NCBI RefSeq assembly: GCF_020616155.1
Contig: NZ_CP085531.1
Coordinates: forward strand, 100,539-164,538
Length of the DNA: 64,000 nt
From: Vogesella sp. XCS3
Lineage (GTDB): Bacteria > Pseudomonadota > Gammaproteobacteria > Burkholderiales > Chromobacteriaceae
Direction: 5' to 3'
Position numbers and translations under genes: made by a program. How positions within the stretch are numbered: the stretch's first letter is position 1; the number at the start of each line of letters is the position of its first letter. Of this stretch, positions 53,056 through 61,925 are shown piece after piece. The notes under the pieces are model-generated. The model ran no database searches. It was not told where the DNA came from and worked only from the letters and a program-made list of their open reading frames with translations.

Positions 53056-53868
53056 ATGAGCTTGCTCAATAAAACCACAGGACTCTTCAACCGCTTTGTC
53101 GAAGTTGTTGCTAAAGCAGACTTCAAAGCTGCCGCCATGATCCCTGCTGCCATCGGTATCGCCACTGTGATGGGCGGATGTGCCTGGGAGGCACATAGCC
53201 AAACTGAGTTGCTTATGCAAGGTGGAAGTGCTGCTCTCGATGCTTATAAAGCATCCCTCGATCTTGGCCTGGACATGAAAGAGTGGCTCTCTGCTGGGGT
53301 TCAAGGGAAGCTTCCCAGTGTAGGCGGGAATATTCAAGCAGCTGGTTTTGCGCTCACATTTCTTGGCAGTGCCATGGCCGTTACGACAGTAGGCTTAGCA
53401 AAAGGCTACGAGCGGATCAAAGAAACACTCACGGAAAAAAGTCAGACTTTGCTCCAGTCCGGTTTGAATCTGATCGGTAGTAAAGAAACGCCCCCAGCCA
53501 GCAGGCACCTGTCACCTGATTCACTTAAGGCCGCCATCGAAAAGATCCGTGAATCCCTTCCCGAGCAGAAAAACCAAAATTCATCTTGGTTCAACAAGAT
53601 GAATAAGGGGTTCAAATCCATCAAAAACAAGCTTGAAGAGGTCCGTGATCAGCGCGTAATGAAATTCATGGAGAGTCGGCCGGATCTGTCTAGCAAGCTG
53701 ATGTTGAATATGAATCTGGAAAGAAAGCAAGACGGTTCCGGGATAGCCCAGCGGGTGGACAGCCGCATGCCGATCTTGCCGCCTTCGAAACAAGCAGAAA
53801 TCAAAGCCGCTATTGATCAACGAGACCTGCGGCATTCGCCAACGGCCACTGCGGGCTACAGTATGTAA
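53056..53868 (+). CDS. Hypothetical membrane protein, 270 residues
   Basis: An AGGAG ribosome site precedes the ATG. Hydrophobic segments lie at about 25-45 and 95-115; a Lys/Glu-rich coiled part follows (about 120-235). It has a G-G-C-A-W motif after the first hydrophobic stretch but no consensus lipobox. Not recognised. Confidence 0.65.
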   Translation: MSLLNKTTGLFNRFVEVVAKADFKAAAMIPAAIGIATVMGGCAWEAHSQTELLMQGGSAALDAYKASLDLGLDMKEWLSAGVQGKLPSVGGNIQAAGFALTFLGSAMAVTTVGLAKGYERIKETLTEKSQTLLQSGLNLIGSKETPPASRHLSPDSLKAAIEKIRESLPEQKNQNSSWFNKMNKGFKSIKNKLEEVRDQRVMKFMESRPDLSSKLMLNMNLERKQDGSGIAQRVDSRMPILPPSKQAEIKAAIDQRDLRHSPTATAGYSM

Positions 53869-53890
53869 CTGCAGATTTACCCTTTAATAA

Positions 53891-53919
53891 ATGGCCCTAG
53901 CTTACTCTAGGGCCATTTT
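53891..53919 (+). terminator. Terminator after the membrane-protein gene
   Basis: Stem ATGGCCCTAG / CTAGGGCCAT with a 5-base loop, followed by TTTTG. Confidence 0.8.
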
Positions 53920-53964
53920 GTTAAGAAAAGATTCTTTTTCAACACTTAAGCTCAAAGGCCTTGA

Positions 53965-55551
53965 ATGAAAATTAACCTCCCAATCACAAGCAATGAGAAG
54001 TTGTTTAATGAAGGCCTGATTGTTACAAAAACAGATCTTAAAGGCACTATTACGCACGCCAATGATCTATTCTTGGAAATTTCCGGCTTCAGTCGCGATG
54101 AGCTAGTTGGTTCAAACCATAATACAGTACGCCACCCGGACATGCCCGCCGTTCTTTTCGAGGACATGTGGCAAACGCTGAAATCTAACCGGCCGTGGCG
54201 TGGTCTGGTTAAAAATCGTTGCAAAAATGGTGACTATTACTGGGTTGACGCATTTGTCGTTCCATCACGAGAAAATGGCACTACAACAGGGTACATGTCT
54301 GTCCGCCAGCCCGCCGACAGACGGTCGATCGAGCAAGCCGAATCGCTTCATAAAAGACTCAAATCTGGCGCAAAATTACCAAGAAACCGATCACGCGTGT
54401 CTGGTGCGACACTACAAAAGGCTGGACAGGTACTCATTGCCGGCATCGTCGGTTTCTTTGCGTGGGAAGTCGGCACCCCAGCTGCCTACAGCATCTCCAT
54501 TGCCGCACTTCTCACCCAATCCTTCATCATGCTCTACGAGCGCAATCGCATGCGCAAAACGGTGGACCTGATGAAGGTTTGCCATGGCATTGCAGAAGGC
54601 AAACTGAGTTACAACATGGCTATTGGGCAAGTCGGCGAACACGGCCTTCTTGAGGAAGCCTTGGCCTGTATGCAGGTCAATCTGAAAGTGATGATTGATG
54701 ACCTGCAAATGTCGGCCATGGACTTAGCTGATAGTTCTATTGAAGTAGAAAATCGCCTGCAATCGATCCACCTACGAATGGAGGCCGGGAATGATCGCCT
54801 GGCCGAAATGAGCGCAGCCATCGAGCAGCTTTCTGCATCTATTGAGCAAGTCGCTCAGCACGCTGATGAAACGTCTCAGCTCTCGACCAATTCCCGGACG
54901 GCCATGCTGACAAGTGAAACAGAGATGGAAAAGGCTCAAGCCAATGGGACTCAGGCTGCCCAGGCCGTTACAGATGCACAGATAAATATCCAATCCCTCG
55001 CTGAAGCCATCAACGCGATCAGCAGTGTCTCGAACGCCATCAGAGACATCGCTGATCAAACCAATCTTCTGGCACTGAATGCAGCGATTGAGGCAGCACG
55101 TGCAGGAGACACGGGACGCGGGTTTGCCGTCGTTGCTGATGAAGTCAGAAAGCTCTCAGTAAAAACCGGCTCCAGCACTGAGCAGATCGCCAAGATGGTG
55201 GCTGATGTGCGCCTAGCCACAGAGGCCACGATTGCGACAATGCAAACCGTCACGGCCACCACCCAATCAGGCGTTATTGCACAGCGGGAAACCGCATTAA
55301 AACTGGCCTCAGTCAGGGAAACCAGTGTCCAGGTCAACGACATGATGCGCGACGTGGCCACCAACAATGTGCAGCAAGCCTCAGCCGCAGCAGATCTGTC
55401 TGCACAGTTGGCCGGCGTCTCTAACCAGATATCCGAATCACATCACCACATCGAGCAGGCAAACAAAGTAGTCGCCGATCTAGCTCTGCAGTCCAAGGTC
55501 ATGACCGCACTGGCCAACCGTTTTCAAGTAACAGAGGTCCAGCATGGATAA
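53965..55551 (+). CDS. aer: PAS-domain methyl-accepting chemotaxis protein, Aer-like
   Basis: 528 residues. An N-terminal PAS domain (about 15-115, with G-T-I-T-H-A-N and [16 protein letters not shown]) senses redox through FAD in Aer proteins. Hydrophobic segments lie near 155-190. The signalling region (about 250-520) has the hairpin tip [18 protein letters not shown] at about residues 359-376, which is absolutely diagnostic for chemoreceptors. The lack of a large periplasmic domain fits Aer. A plasmid-borne receptor would feed into the host Che pathway. AAAGGCCTTGA precedes the ATG. Confidence 0.9.
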   Translation: MKINLPITSNEKLFNEGLIVTKTDLKGTITHANDLFLEISGFSRDELVGSNHNTVRHPDMPAVLFEDMWQTLKSNRPWRGLVKNRCKNGDYYWVDAFVVPSRENGTTTGYMSVRQPADRRSIEQAESLHKRLKSGAKLPRNRSRVSGATLQKAGQVLIAGIVGFFAWEVGTPAAYSISIAALLTQSFIMLYERNRMRKTVDLMKVCHGIAEGKLSYNMAIGQVGEHGLLEEALACMQVNLKVMIDDLQMSAMDLADSSIEVENRLQSIHLRMEAGNDRLAEMSAAIEQLSASIEQVAQHADETSQLSTNSRTAMLTSETEMEKAQANGTQAAQAVTDAQINIQSLAEAINAISSVSNAIRDIADQTNLLALNAAIEAARAGDTGRGFAVVADEVRKLSVKTGSSTEQIAKMVADVRLATEATIATMQTVTATTQSGVIAQRETALKLASVRETSVQVNDMMRDVATNNVQQASAAADLSAQLAGVSNQISESHHHIEQANKVVADLALQSKVMTALANRFQVTEVQHG

Positions 55552-56572
55552 CAAACGCGCAAAAGCAGGAGGCCAAGTTGGCCTCAATGGCGAATGGTAC
55601 GCTGGGGGGCGCTTTCTTCCATCCACCGCCCTCCCCAGCCGATCCCGCTCAGCGGGAAGCAAATCTCCCAAGAAGGCGCTGGTCTCGCCAGGAGTGCTTG
55701 CAACGCCTCCCATGGACGGGGCTGTCGCCATTTTCGCGGCGCTACGCGAGTTCATGCATATCGACCAGGCCTCACAGCTGGCAACAGTGGTCGATCGCCC
55801 TGATTCCGCCATTCAACACTACGTCTCGAATGACGTCGAATCCGGGAGGGCCTACCTGCAAGCAGCCGTAGCCGCATACAACGCAGGCCAACGATGGTTT
55901 GTTCCCCCGTTGCCGGAGCTTTCACCTGAGTATCGATCAGCAAGCTACCAGGTGTCTGCAAATGGCCAGCTGATGTCCTTCGACCAGAACGGCCGTCTCA
56001 TGCCTGACGCAAATGGCTTGTACCCTACTCTGCCTACATCAGAAGGTGGCGGGTACATTAGCCAGGTCGATGTTATTGAGCTGAACCGGTTTTATGAGCT
56101 TGAGCCGCAATTGCTACCCAAAGACGTGCCAATCGATCTTGCAAATATCGGCCACTGGAAATCACCATACCCCGACCAAGTCGATGATTCGCGATATACA
56201 CCACCGAGTATGGCACATCGCGCCGAATACTTGCTTGCTTCTCTGGCCAGCAGCTATCAGCTGCAAAGTCTGGTGGTAATTGATGAGATTCGATACTGCA
56301 AGGATCTCGGCGATGATATTGAGTCTCTGCGCGAATCCGAGTGGCTGGCCAAAGATGAAACCCAGCGGCCCAGCATAGACTTCTATAGCGTTGAAGCGGT
56401 CGAAAACCAAGAGAACGGGGAAAAGTTGACGGTTGTCCTTTTCGATTTCATCGACAGGGATAGTGCGAGTCTGATTGCAACGGCCGTAACCGACATGTCC
56501 GGCAAAATCGCTCCATCTCCTGAAAAAGTAGCATCTACCGAAAGAAAGCACGTCCATACTCCGCAATTATGA
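55544..56572 (+). CDS. Hypothetical protein, 342 residues
   Basis: Not recognised. It overlaps the chemoreceptor by 8 bases (ribosome site AGAGGTCC) and is probably co-translated. It has a basic N-terminus, a helical central part and a polar end; no membrane segment. A link to chemotaxis is possible only from position. Confidence 0.65.
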   Translation: MDNKRAKAGGQVGLNGEWYAGGRFLPSTALPSRSRSAGSKSPKKALVSPGVLATPPMDGAVAIFAALREFMHIDQASQLATVVDRPDSAIQHYVSNDVESGRAYLQAAVAAYNAGQRWFVPPLPELSPEYRSASYQVSANGQLMSFDQNGRLMPDANGLYPTLPTSEGGGYISQVDVIELNRFYELEPQLLPKDVPIDLANIGHWKSPYPDQVDDSRYTPPSMAHRAEYLLASLASSYQLQSLVVIDEIRYCKDLGDDIESLRESEWLAKDETQRPSIDFYSVEAVENQENGEKLTVVLFDFIDRDSASLIATAVTDMSGKIAPSPEKVASTERKHVHTPQL

Positions 56573-56672
56573 TTGCCTGCATGATGCAAAATAGCCATGG
56601 GGTGATCCATGGCTTTTTGATGTATGGATGACGACTTGAGTCTCGGCCCAGACACTGAACTGTGATGCGTGG

Positions 56673-56870
56673 TTACTTTTTCAGAACTTCGCCGGTTTTG
56701 ACTTTAACGACCTCGTAGAAGTCATTGTCAGTACGTGCCTTGAAAGCATATCCTGCACGCCAATCTAGCCCGCCCCGGTTCAGATGGTTCTCGATGTAGC
56801 TCTCAACCTCGGCCAGTGTATTGAAGCCTTCCGAGAGCCGCTTGCCGGCTTGCTGTAGCTGATAGCGCAT
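56673..56870 (-). CDS. Hypothetical protein, 65 residues
   Basis: GGGAAAC precedes the ATG. It has a basic helical start and an acidic F-Y-E-V-V-K-V-K-T-G-E-V-L end. Not recognised. Confidence 0.55.
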   Translation of the reverse strand: MRYQLQQAGKRLSEGFNTLAEVESYIENHLNRGGLDWRAGYAFKARTDNDFYEVVKVKTGEVLKK

Positions 56871-56898
56871 GAAAGTTTCCCGGCGGTTGGTTAGATGG

Positions 56899-56930
56899 CC
56901 TGCTCACTGCTACCGGCAGTCCCGGCAGCG
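56899..56930. repeat. Intergenic palindromic element (c)
   Basis: GCTACCGGCAGTCCCGGCAGC with a GCCTGCT flank. The inverse sequence is at 58688-58720. It lies between two leftward genes. Confidence 0.55.
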
Positions 56931-56948
56931 CTAAGAAGGCTATCCAGA

Positions 56949-57179
56949 TTAATCTTTAGGCTGTGCCGTGCTGCGCCACATTTCGATCATGTGCGCCAGC
57001 CAACCCGGCTCCAGCATATCCACCGCGTAGGCAATCGAATCGTCAGGGCACAGCTCTCGCATGCGTCCCGAGGCAAGGGCAACGTAGCGTCGCTCACCGC
57101 TGGAAAGCACGCCGGTACGGGCATAATTTCCCTGCCACGCTTCGCGTGCGATTTCGTCAAGGTGTTCAAGTTGTGTCAT
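56949..57179 (-). CDS. Hypothetical protein, 76 residues
   Basis: The ATG at 57179 follows GGAAA; an ATG at 57194 has no ribosome site. Mixed composition with C-P-D-D-S and a Trp-rich end. Not recognised. Confidence 0.5.
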   Translation of the reverse strand: MTQLEHLDEIAREAWQGNYARTGVLSSGERRYVALASGRMRELCPDDSIAYAVDMLEPGWLAHMIEMWRSTAQPKD

Positions 57180-57266
57180 GGTGTTTTCCGACATGTCTAT
57201 GATTGATCGGTTACAGAGTGCGACAGCATTGCCTGAGACAGCAGCCATGCCGTCGTCTGTCAGCTG

Positions 57267-57533
57267 TCAGTGGACGTATTCCGCCAGCGCACGTCTGTAA
57301 TAGCGCTCCATATCAACACAGGAGGCGAATCGGTTAGTAAATTTCTTTGTTGGCCATTTTTCGACAATTGTCGGCTCATAAGCCTCAAATACTACTTTCT
57401 CAAACTTTCCGGCAAAACCCGAACAGAAAGATAGTTCTATTCCAGTGCGATTCTTGAAATCCTCAAACATCCTTTCAACCAAATCGCGGGCACGGTTTTC
57501 AGCTGCGATACGTTGCTTTAATTGGAGTTCCAT
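57267..57533 (-). CDS. Hypothetical protein, 88 residues
   Basis: It begins M-E-L-Q-L-K-Q-R-I-A and ends in aromatic residues. Not recognised. Its upstream region carries two copies of AATAAAGTTCTTTCC (57637 and 57657) and no other recognisable gene for 200 bases. Confidence 0.5.
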   Translation of the reverse strand: MELQLKQRIAAENRARDLVERMFEDFKNRTGIELSFCSGFAGKFEKVVFEAYEPTIVEKWPTKKFTNRFASCVDMERYYRRALAEYVH

Positions 57534-57636
57534 AATACTTTCGAGCTGTATTGCTGATGGCTCAATAGTAAACCCCTAGAGGTTTAATTGCAATCTTTTC
57601 TTGCACCTGACATGCCTGTCGTTGCTATAGCTGAAC

Positions 57637-57817
57637 AATAAAGTTCTTTCCCGTCCAATAAAGTCCTTTCTCTTCCCCGGAGATGCTTGCCTAAAATGGG
57701 TAGGTCACGCCCCCCCCCTGCCGAAGAAGCAATTCAGGAAAGAACTTTATTTTTACCATTGGTTTCGTTCATACCAAGAATCAGTGACTTAACAGCCACT
57801 CCGGAAAGAACTCTATT
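57637..57817. repeat. Four copies of an AATAAAGTTCTTTCC motif
   Basis: Two direct copies at 57637-57651 and 57657-57671 (20 bases apart) and two inverted copies at 57737-57751 and 57803-57817. The last two are in the end of the KorA-like gene. Confidence 0.6.
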
Positions 57818-58054
57818 TTCTCCCAGCAGTTGCGCAAAAACACGCAGTCCTTCGGCTGCCGCCTCGCGGTAGCGCCGCACAGACTTGGCTACAGCAACCC
57901 TGCTGATGGCAAAACGCTGAGCCGCCTCAGCTTGGCTCATGCCCTCCAGCAGCACGGCATGCGCGGCACGGCATGAAGCGCTTTCAGGCTGCCCTCTGGT
58001 CATGGTGGTGATGTAGGTAAAGATGTCTTCGGTCATCCCGCTATCTCGCAACAT
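57734..58054 (-). CDS. KorA/TrfB-like transcriptional regulator
   Basis: 106 residues from the ATG at 58054 (GGAG 6 bases upstream); the ATG at 58036 is an alternative. The HTH M-S-Q-A-E-A-A-Q-R-F-A-I-S-R-V-A-V-A-K matches TrfB-type regulators of plasmids, which repress transfer and replication operons. A palindromic element lies just upstream (58046-58121). The C-terminus contains two AAAGTTCTTTCC motifs in its DNA. Confidence 0.7.
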   Translation of the reverse strand: MLRDSGMTEDIFTYITTMTRGQPESASCRAAHAVLLEGMSQAEAAQRFAISRVAVAKSVRRYREAAAEGLRVFAQLLGENRVLSGVAVKSLILGMNETNGKNKVLS

Positions 58055-58121
58055 AGGCCGCTCCGGGCGGCCTGGTGAATCGAATTCTGATGCCGGCATC
58101 GCCGGCATGGGCAAAGCGACT
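58046..58121. repeat. Intergenic element upstream of the KorA-like gene
   Basis: TCGCAACATAGGCCG..., GCGGCCTGG, ATCGAAT and palindrome TGATGCCGGCATCGCCGGCAT. Most positions match 36391-36467. It is a likely operator or a shared untranslated region. Confidence 0.65.
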
Positions 58122-58126
58122 ATTAG

Positions 58127-58315
58127 CTAGTGCGTTGCAAACCGTCTATTCCAGCGTTCAACCAAGGCAAAAGCCTTGTCTTTGCAAGACACCCAGCGCA
58201 CAGGCTTCAACTCTTCATCAGTCGAATGCGAAAGCGTGCTGCATTCGTGATCGCTCCATGCCTTCGAAATTGCATAGCCTTGACGGGGAGCGTGTCCTTC
58301 TATCTGTAGTCTCAT
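58127..58315 (-). CDS. Hypothetical protein, 62 residues
   Basis: The ATG at 58315 follows GGAG by 7 bases; a GTG 12 bases earlier is less likely. Not recognised. It ends just before the element at 58046. Confidence 0.5.
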   Translation of the reverse strand: MRLQIEGHAPRQGYAISKAWSDHECSTLSHSTDEELKPVRWVSCKDKAFALVERWNRRFATH

Positions 58316-58330
58316 ATTCGTCTCCACGAA

Positions 58331-58609
58331 TTACTTCAGGTTGTGATATTGGGCGATGAAGCCCTGAAAATCGCCCTCGCCGGAATCGTGGTACTTCATC
58401 CACGAAGCGTACTCTTGCTCAAATGCGGTAGGGGCACGCTCATTCCATACCGCTACTGCCTGATCATGGTCAGGGTGCATCGTGTGGGTCTGACCTGTCC
58501 GGCATTGCAAGCAAACTACCTGGTATCCAGACTTCCTGGCTGCTCTCTTGAAGTGGACGCTAATCCTGCTGCTTCCACAGAACGGGCACGGCTTTGGGGT
58601 AATAGGCAT
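58331..58609 (-). CDS. Lar-like restriction-alleviation protein, second copy
   Basis: 92 residues from the ATG at 58609 (GGAAA upstream; the ATG at 58642 is also possible). K-P-C-P-F-C-G-S, then V-V-C-L-Q-C-R and A-V-A-V-W-N follow the Lar family order. This is a better match than the 38593 protein, with both Cys pairs present. An acidic extension follows the Lar part. Confidence 0.65.
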   Translation of the reverse strand: MPITPKPCPFCGSSRISVHFKRAARKSGYQVVCLQCRTGQTHTMHPDHDQAVAVWNERAPTAFEQEYASWMKYHDSGEGDFQGFIAQYHNLK

Positions 58610-58687
58610 TGCAGAATTTCCATGCTTACTGTTGAGAGGCATTTTTGTTGCTCGTGCATTGCTTGCTACTCGGTTGGTCCACTCACG

Positions 58688-58720
58688 ATTGCCGGCAGTG
58701 CCGGTAGCGATCAGCAGGCT
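58688..58720. repeat. Intergenic palindromic element (d)
   Basis: GCCGGCAGTGCCGGTAGCGATCAGCAGGC; inverse orientation of the element at 56899. Confidence 0.55.
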
Positions 58721-58728
58721 TTTCCGAG

Positions 58729-58980
58729 TTAGACCTTCCTTCGCTTATTCTTGCGCAAGAGCCGTAAAGCTACCGGCTCGGTAGCACCGTACAGCACACA
58801 TCCAATGCCGCCGATACCACATATCACTCGTATACCTGGCATCACAACTAGGTTCCAGAGTGTGTCAGGGAACGGGGCAGGGGTCGTCATCCATGCCAGC
58901 ACATTTAGAAGTGCTGCGCACACAACCAGGAGCATGACACTTGCAGAATGAATTAACAGAACGCGGTAGTAAGTTGACAA
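58729..58980 (-). CDS. Small membrane protein, 83 residues
   Basis: TTG start at 58980 following GGAAAAG. Two hydrophobic segments (about 10-30 and 47-66) and a strongly basic end (K-N-K-R-R-K). Not recognised. Confidence 0.6.
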   Translation of the reverse strand: MSTYYRVLLIHSASVMLLVVCAALLNVLAWMTTPAPFPDTLWNLVVMPGIRVICGIGGIGCVLYGATEPVALRLLRKNKRRKV

Positions 58981-59168
58981 TTTTTCTTTTCCAGAATCAG
59001 CTCAAGAAGACCAGAACTAACGCAGCTCCAATCGTTCCGAGCAGGAGCGGCCCAGTTGCGCTACGCCCTTTCAAACCAATGAACATGCCGGTCATCAGCA
59101 CCGCCCAGCAAAACAGCATGCCCGAGATCCAAAAAGCAGCTGTCGGAAACACGTCTACATCGCCAGTG

Positions 59169-60204
59169 GGCTTTGTTGCACAAATCAGCCGTAGGTCGAA
59201 CTACCCCAATCCCCAGACGGATTTATCCCATACGGACCGTTTGCGGCGTGCCCAGTGCTGTGAAGCGATTCAGAATCGCTGCACAGATTTGAAGCTCCGC
59301 TACTTGCCGGTCAAAGTCCCGTGACTTAACCCGATCTGCCAGCAATTTGAAACAGTGCATCTTCGTTTCGACCAAGCTGCGGCGATGGTAGCCACTCCAC
59401 TTTTTCCAGAGCGCGCGCCCCAGATACTTCACCGCTCGTAGCGACTCATTGCGAGCCTGATTGCCCCGTAAATTCCCTTTCCAGAATTGGCCATTTCGAC
59501 GTGGGGGAATGATGGCTGCCGCCCCACGCTCTGCAATCGCTGCGTAACATAGGCGTGTGTCGTACGCCCCATCCGTGGTGACGGTTACCAGTCCCTCTCC
59601 CGCCGGAATTTGCGATAGCAGCTCTGGCAGCATCGTGGCATCTCCAGTGCGATTGTCGGTCACTTCCATTGCCCGGATTTCCAGCGTTTGCGCATCTATG
59701 CCCAGATGCAGCTTGCGCCATTGGCGGCGGTAATCAGCGCCATGCTTTTTCACCTTCCACTCGCCTTCACCCATCATCTTGATGCCGGTGCTATCCACCA
59801 AGAGATGCAGACAACCTTGCTTTTTCTGTACCGGGATGCGGACTTGCAGGTCTTTCTGGCGGCGGGAAAGCGTGCTGAAGTCGGGGACGGCCCAGTCAAG
59901 GCCAGCCAGGCGCAACATACTTTCGACCATACCTGTGGCTTGCCGTAGCGCCAGGCCAAAGAGGCATTTGATGGTGAGACAGAACTGGATGGCAGCATCA
60001 GAAAAAGTTAGCTGCCGTCCCCGCCTGCCGGTAGCCGGTGCCAACCAGTTCATGCCTTTGTCGAGCCAGAGAAGGAGCTGCCCTCGTTGCTTGAGGGACT
60101 GGTTGTATGACTGCCAGTTGATGGTTTGGTACTTGGGAGGAAGGGGCTTGCTCATGCGGTCATTCTACCGGACGGACGCAAGCACTGATTTGTGCAACAA
60201 AGCC
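59169..60204 (-). mobile_element. IS903-type (IS5 family) insertion sequence, copy 2
   Basis: 1036 bp, same ends as copy 1, in the opposite orientation. The 9-base duplication TCGCCAGTG flanks it (59160-59168 and 60205-60213). Confidence 0.97.
59223..60155 (-). CDS. IS5 family (IS903 group) transposase, copy 2
   Basis: 310 residues, identical in sequence to the product at 42953-43885, with the same distance (49 bases) from the IS end. Catalytic DDE residues are all present. Confidence 0.95.
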   Translation of the reverse strand: MSKPLPPKYQTINWQSYNQSLKQRGQLLLWLDKGMNWLAPATGRRGRQLTFSDAAIQFCLTIKCLFGLALRQATGMVESMLRLAGLDWAVPDFSTLSRRQKDLQVRIPVQKKQGCLHLLVDSTGIKMMGEGEWKVKKHGADYRRQWRKLHLGIDAQTLEIRAMEVTDNRTGDATMLPELLSQIPAGEGLVTVTTDGAYDTRLCYAAIAERGAAAIIPPRRNGQFWKGNLRGNQARNESLRAVKYLGRALWKKWSGYHRRSLVETKMHCFKLLADRVKSRDFDRQVAELQICAAILNRFTALGTPQTVRMG

Positions 60205-60318
60205 TCGCCAGTGGGCATTATTAGCATAAAGAAGGCAGCACCAACCAGTCCAGTCACAACCATAAAGTAGCGCATTTGCTGCAAGTTTATTTCTGAATGC
60301 ATGGTTTTTCTCCCTTCT

Positions 60319-60631
60319 CTAGTTGACGATTATGCAAGCACAGCCAAACTGACTTTTTGAGTCGAACCCATGCGCAGCCGTCTCTTCAGGATGGATCGGA
60401 TACCCATCATCTTTTAATAGAACCATTGGATGCCACTCCTCATTTTGCCCTGGTATAAAAACGACAGATATCTGGCCGACTACATGGGGGCTCTAATTTA
60501 CCCGGCATCCACCCATGGCGACATATGAATGAATCCCATATTTTGACGTGATGTGCATATTTACAAGGCAAAACTTCTAGCGGCTTATGCATTGGCAAAT
60601 GTGATACTTTGCCAGTATGAAATCTACCCAT
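60319..60631 (-). pseudogene. Possible frameshifted small protein
   Basis: The frame from the ATG at 60631 (GGAAAG site) runs for 63 codons. At a run of five C residues near 60490 it can be joined, by loss of one base, to a frame that continues W-H-P-M-V-L-L-K-D-D-G-Y to a stop at 60319, giving about 105 residues. No family is recognised, so the call is tentative. Confidence 0.4.
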
Positions 60632-60710
60632 GCTACTTTCCGAAAAAATTAGTGGACCAGTTGAATGAAAACGGCGACTAGGGCCGCCAACGTCTCCACC
60701 AAATAGAATA

Positions 60711-60896
60711 TTAGCCGTCCAAAATTTCAGTTAGTCCATATAATGCAAAGCCGGCAATCCCAACCGCGATACTCACCTTTGGACCAAAAGTGTAGATGTT
60801 TACAAATGCGCTAACAGCTGGAATAAAATATGAAAATACCCCAGCCAGAATCAATGCGGTAGACGTTACCAAAGATATCATATCCATAAGTTTCAT
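60711..60896 (-). CDS. Small membrane protein, 61 residues
   Basis: AAGGAAATTAT before the ATG. Two hydrophobic stretches (about 7-29 and 40-57). A GGCG...CGCC hairpin followed by TTTTC lies downstream (about 60660-60680). Not recognised. Confidence 0.65.
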   Translation of the reverse strand: MKLMDMISLVTSTALILAGVFSYFIPAVSAFVNIYTFGPKVSIAVGIAGFALYGLTEILDG

Positions 60897-61008
60897 ATAA
60901 TTTCCTTAAATCAATGTCACAGCTGGGCAGCTCGCCACCGTTGTGGCAGAAACCGTTCGGTGCTGAACCATCGCTGCTGCGCGAGCAAAGCGCAAACGCC
61001 GAAAAACG

Positions 61009-61902
61009 CTATAGAAAACCGAGATACCAGCTAATTATCTGAGGTCCCCACAACCAGGCCGTGCCACCCGCCAAAATAAGATACGGACCAAATGGTTGCG
61101 GGGTGCCTCGATCAACCTTTCGTAGTGAGATAAGACTCACTCCTACTATTGCACTCGCCGTCGCCCCAAACATGATGATCATGGGCAGCGCCGTCCAACC
61201 AAGCCAGGCAGACATTGCAGCAACCAGCTTGAAATCCCCCTGCCCCAGCCCATCCATCCCCGTGCAGGCCCGGAAAGCGGCAGCAATCCCCCACATAGCC
61301 ACATATCCCGCCATGGCACCCACAACAGCATCAGCCAGCGGCACAAACAAGCCGAACAGATTGGCGGACAGGCCAAGCCACAAGAGAAGCTGCGTCAAAA
61401 CATCGGGCAGCAGCTGCGTATCCAGGTCAATCAAGGTAAGCGCCATCAGGATGTACAGAAAGGCCAGCTGCGCGATCGCGAGCGCATGGAAACCGGTGAA
61501 CCACCCGACAAGGGCAAACCCAGCGCCACAAGCCAGCTCAACAGCGGGATAGCGGAAGCTGATTTTGGCATGGCACGCTGCACAGCGACCACGCAACCAG
61601 AGAAAGCTGGCCACAGGAATCAACTCCCATGCCCTCAACGTATGGCCACATGCTGGGCAATGCGAACTAGGCGCTGACAGCGTTAAAGCCGGCTGGGTCC
61701 CTGCGCTCGTTCCCGCCACTTCAGCGCACTCGGCCAGCCAGGCCTGCTCCAGCATGAGCGGCAGACGGTAAACCAGCACATTCAAAAAGCTTCCCATTGC
61801 CAGTCCAAATACGAACAGCACGCCGGCCGCCTGCATGTTGGGATTTGCAAACCATTGCAATAGAGAAAAGCTCGACAGCATCGAAAATGTGGTCAAAGAC
61901 AT
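61009..61902 (-). CDS. pilD: Prepilin peptidase (PilD/TraU-type, A24 family)
   Basis: 297 residues from the ATG at 61902. Two Cys pairs (C-P-A-C at 82-85, C-A-A-C at 107-110) form the zinc site. The catalytic Asp residues are in L-I-D-L-D (159/161) and G-Q-G-D-F-K (D223). Six to seven membrane segments are seen. It cleaves and methylates type IV prepilins in the inner membrane. IncI plasmids use PilU for the thin pilus; no other pilin gene is visible here. Confidence 0.9.
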   Translation of the reverse strand: MSLTTFSMLSSFSLLQWFANPNMQAAGVLFVFGLAMGSFLNVLVYRLPLMLEQAWLAECAEVAGTSAGTQPALTLSAPSSHCPACGHTLRAWELIPVASFLWLRGRCAACHAKISFRYPAVELACGAGFALVGWFTGFHALAIAQLAFLYILMALTLIDLDTQLLPDVLTQLLLWLGLSANLFGLFVPLADAVVGAMAGYVAMWGIAAAFRACTGMDGLGQGDFKLVAAMSAWLGWTALPMIIMFGATASAIVGVSLISLRKVDRGTPQPFGPYLILAGGTAWLWGPQIISWYLGFL

Positions 61903-61925
61903 AGCTATGATGTTTTTCTTGTAAA

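Larger units (their letters stand above)
58997..60302 (-). pseudogene. Small membrane-protein gene split by IS copy 2
   Basis: Without the IS and one 9-base copy, the frame from the ATG at 60302 (GGGAGAAAAACC ribosome site) to the stop at 58997 encodes about 83 residues with two to three hydrophobic segments. The IS lies after P-T-G-D. The function is unknown; adjacent small membrane-protein genes (58729 and 60711) have similar size. Confidence 0.8.

Noticed and set aside
36391..58720. attC-like integron recombination sites
   Set aside because: The palindromes lack the GTTRRRY and RYYYAAC ends and the spacing of attC; no integrase is seen.
60440..60631. A complete 63-codon gene
   Set aside because: Better explained as the first part of a frameshifted gene; the tail in this frame is Cys/Arg/Pro-rich and unlike a protein end.
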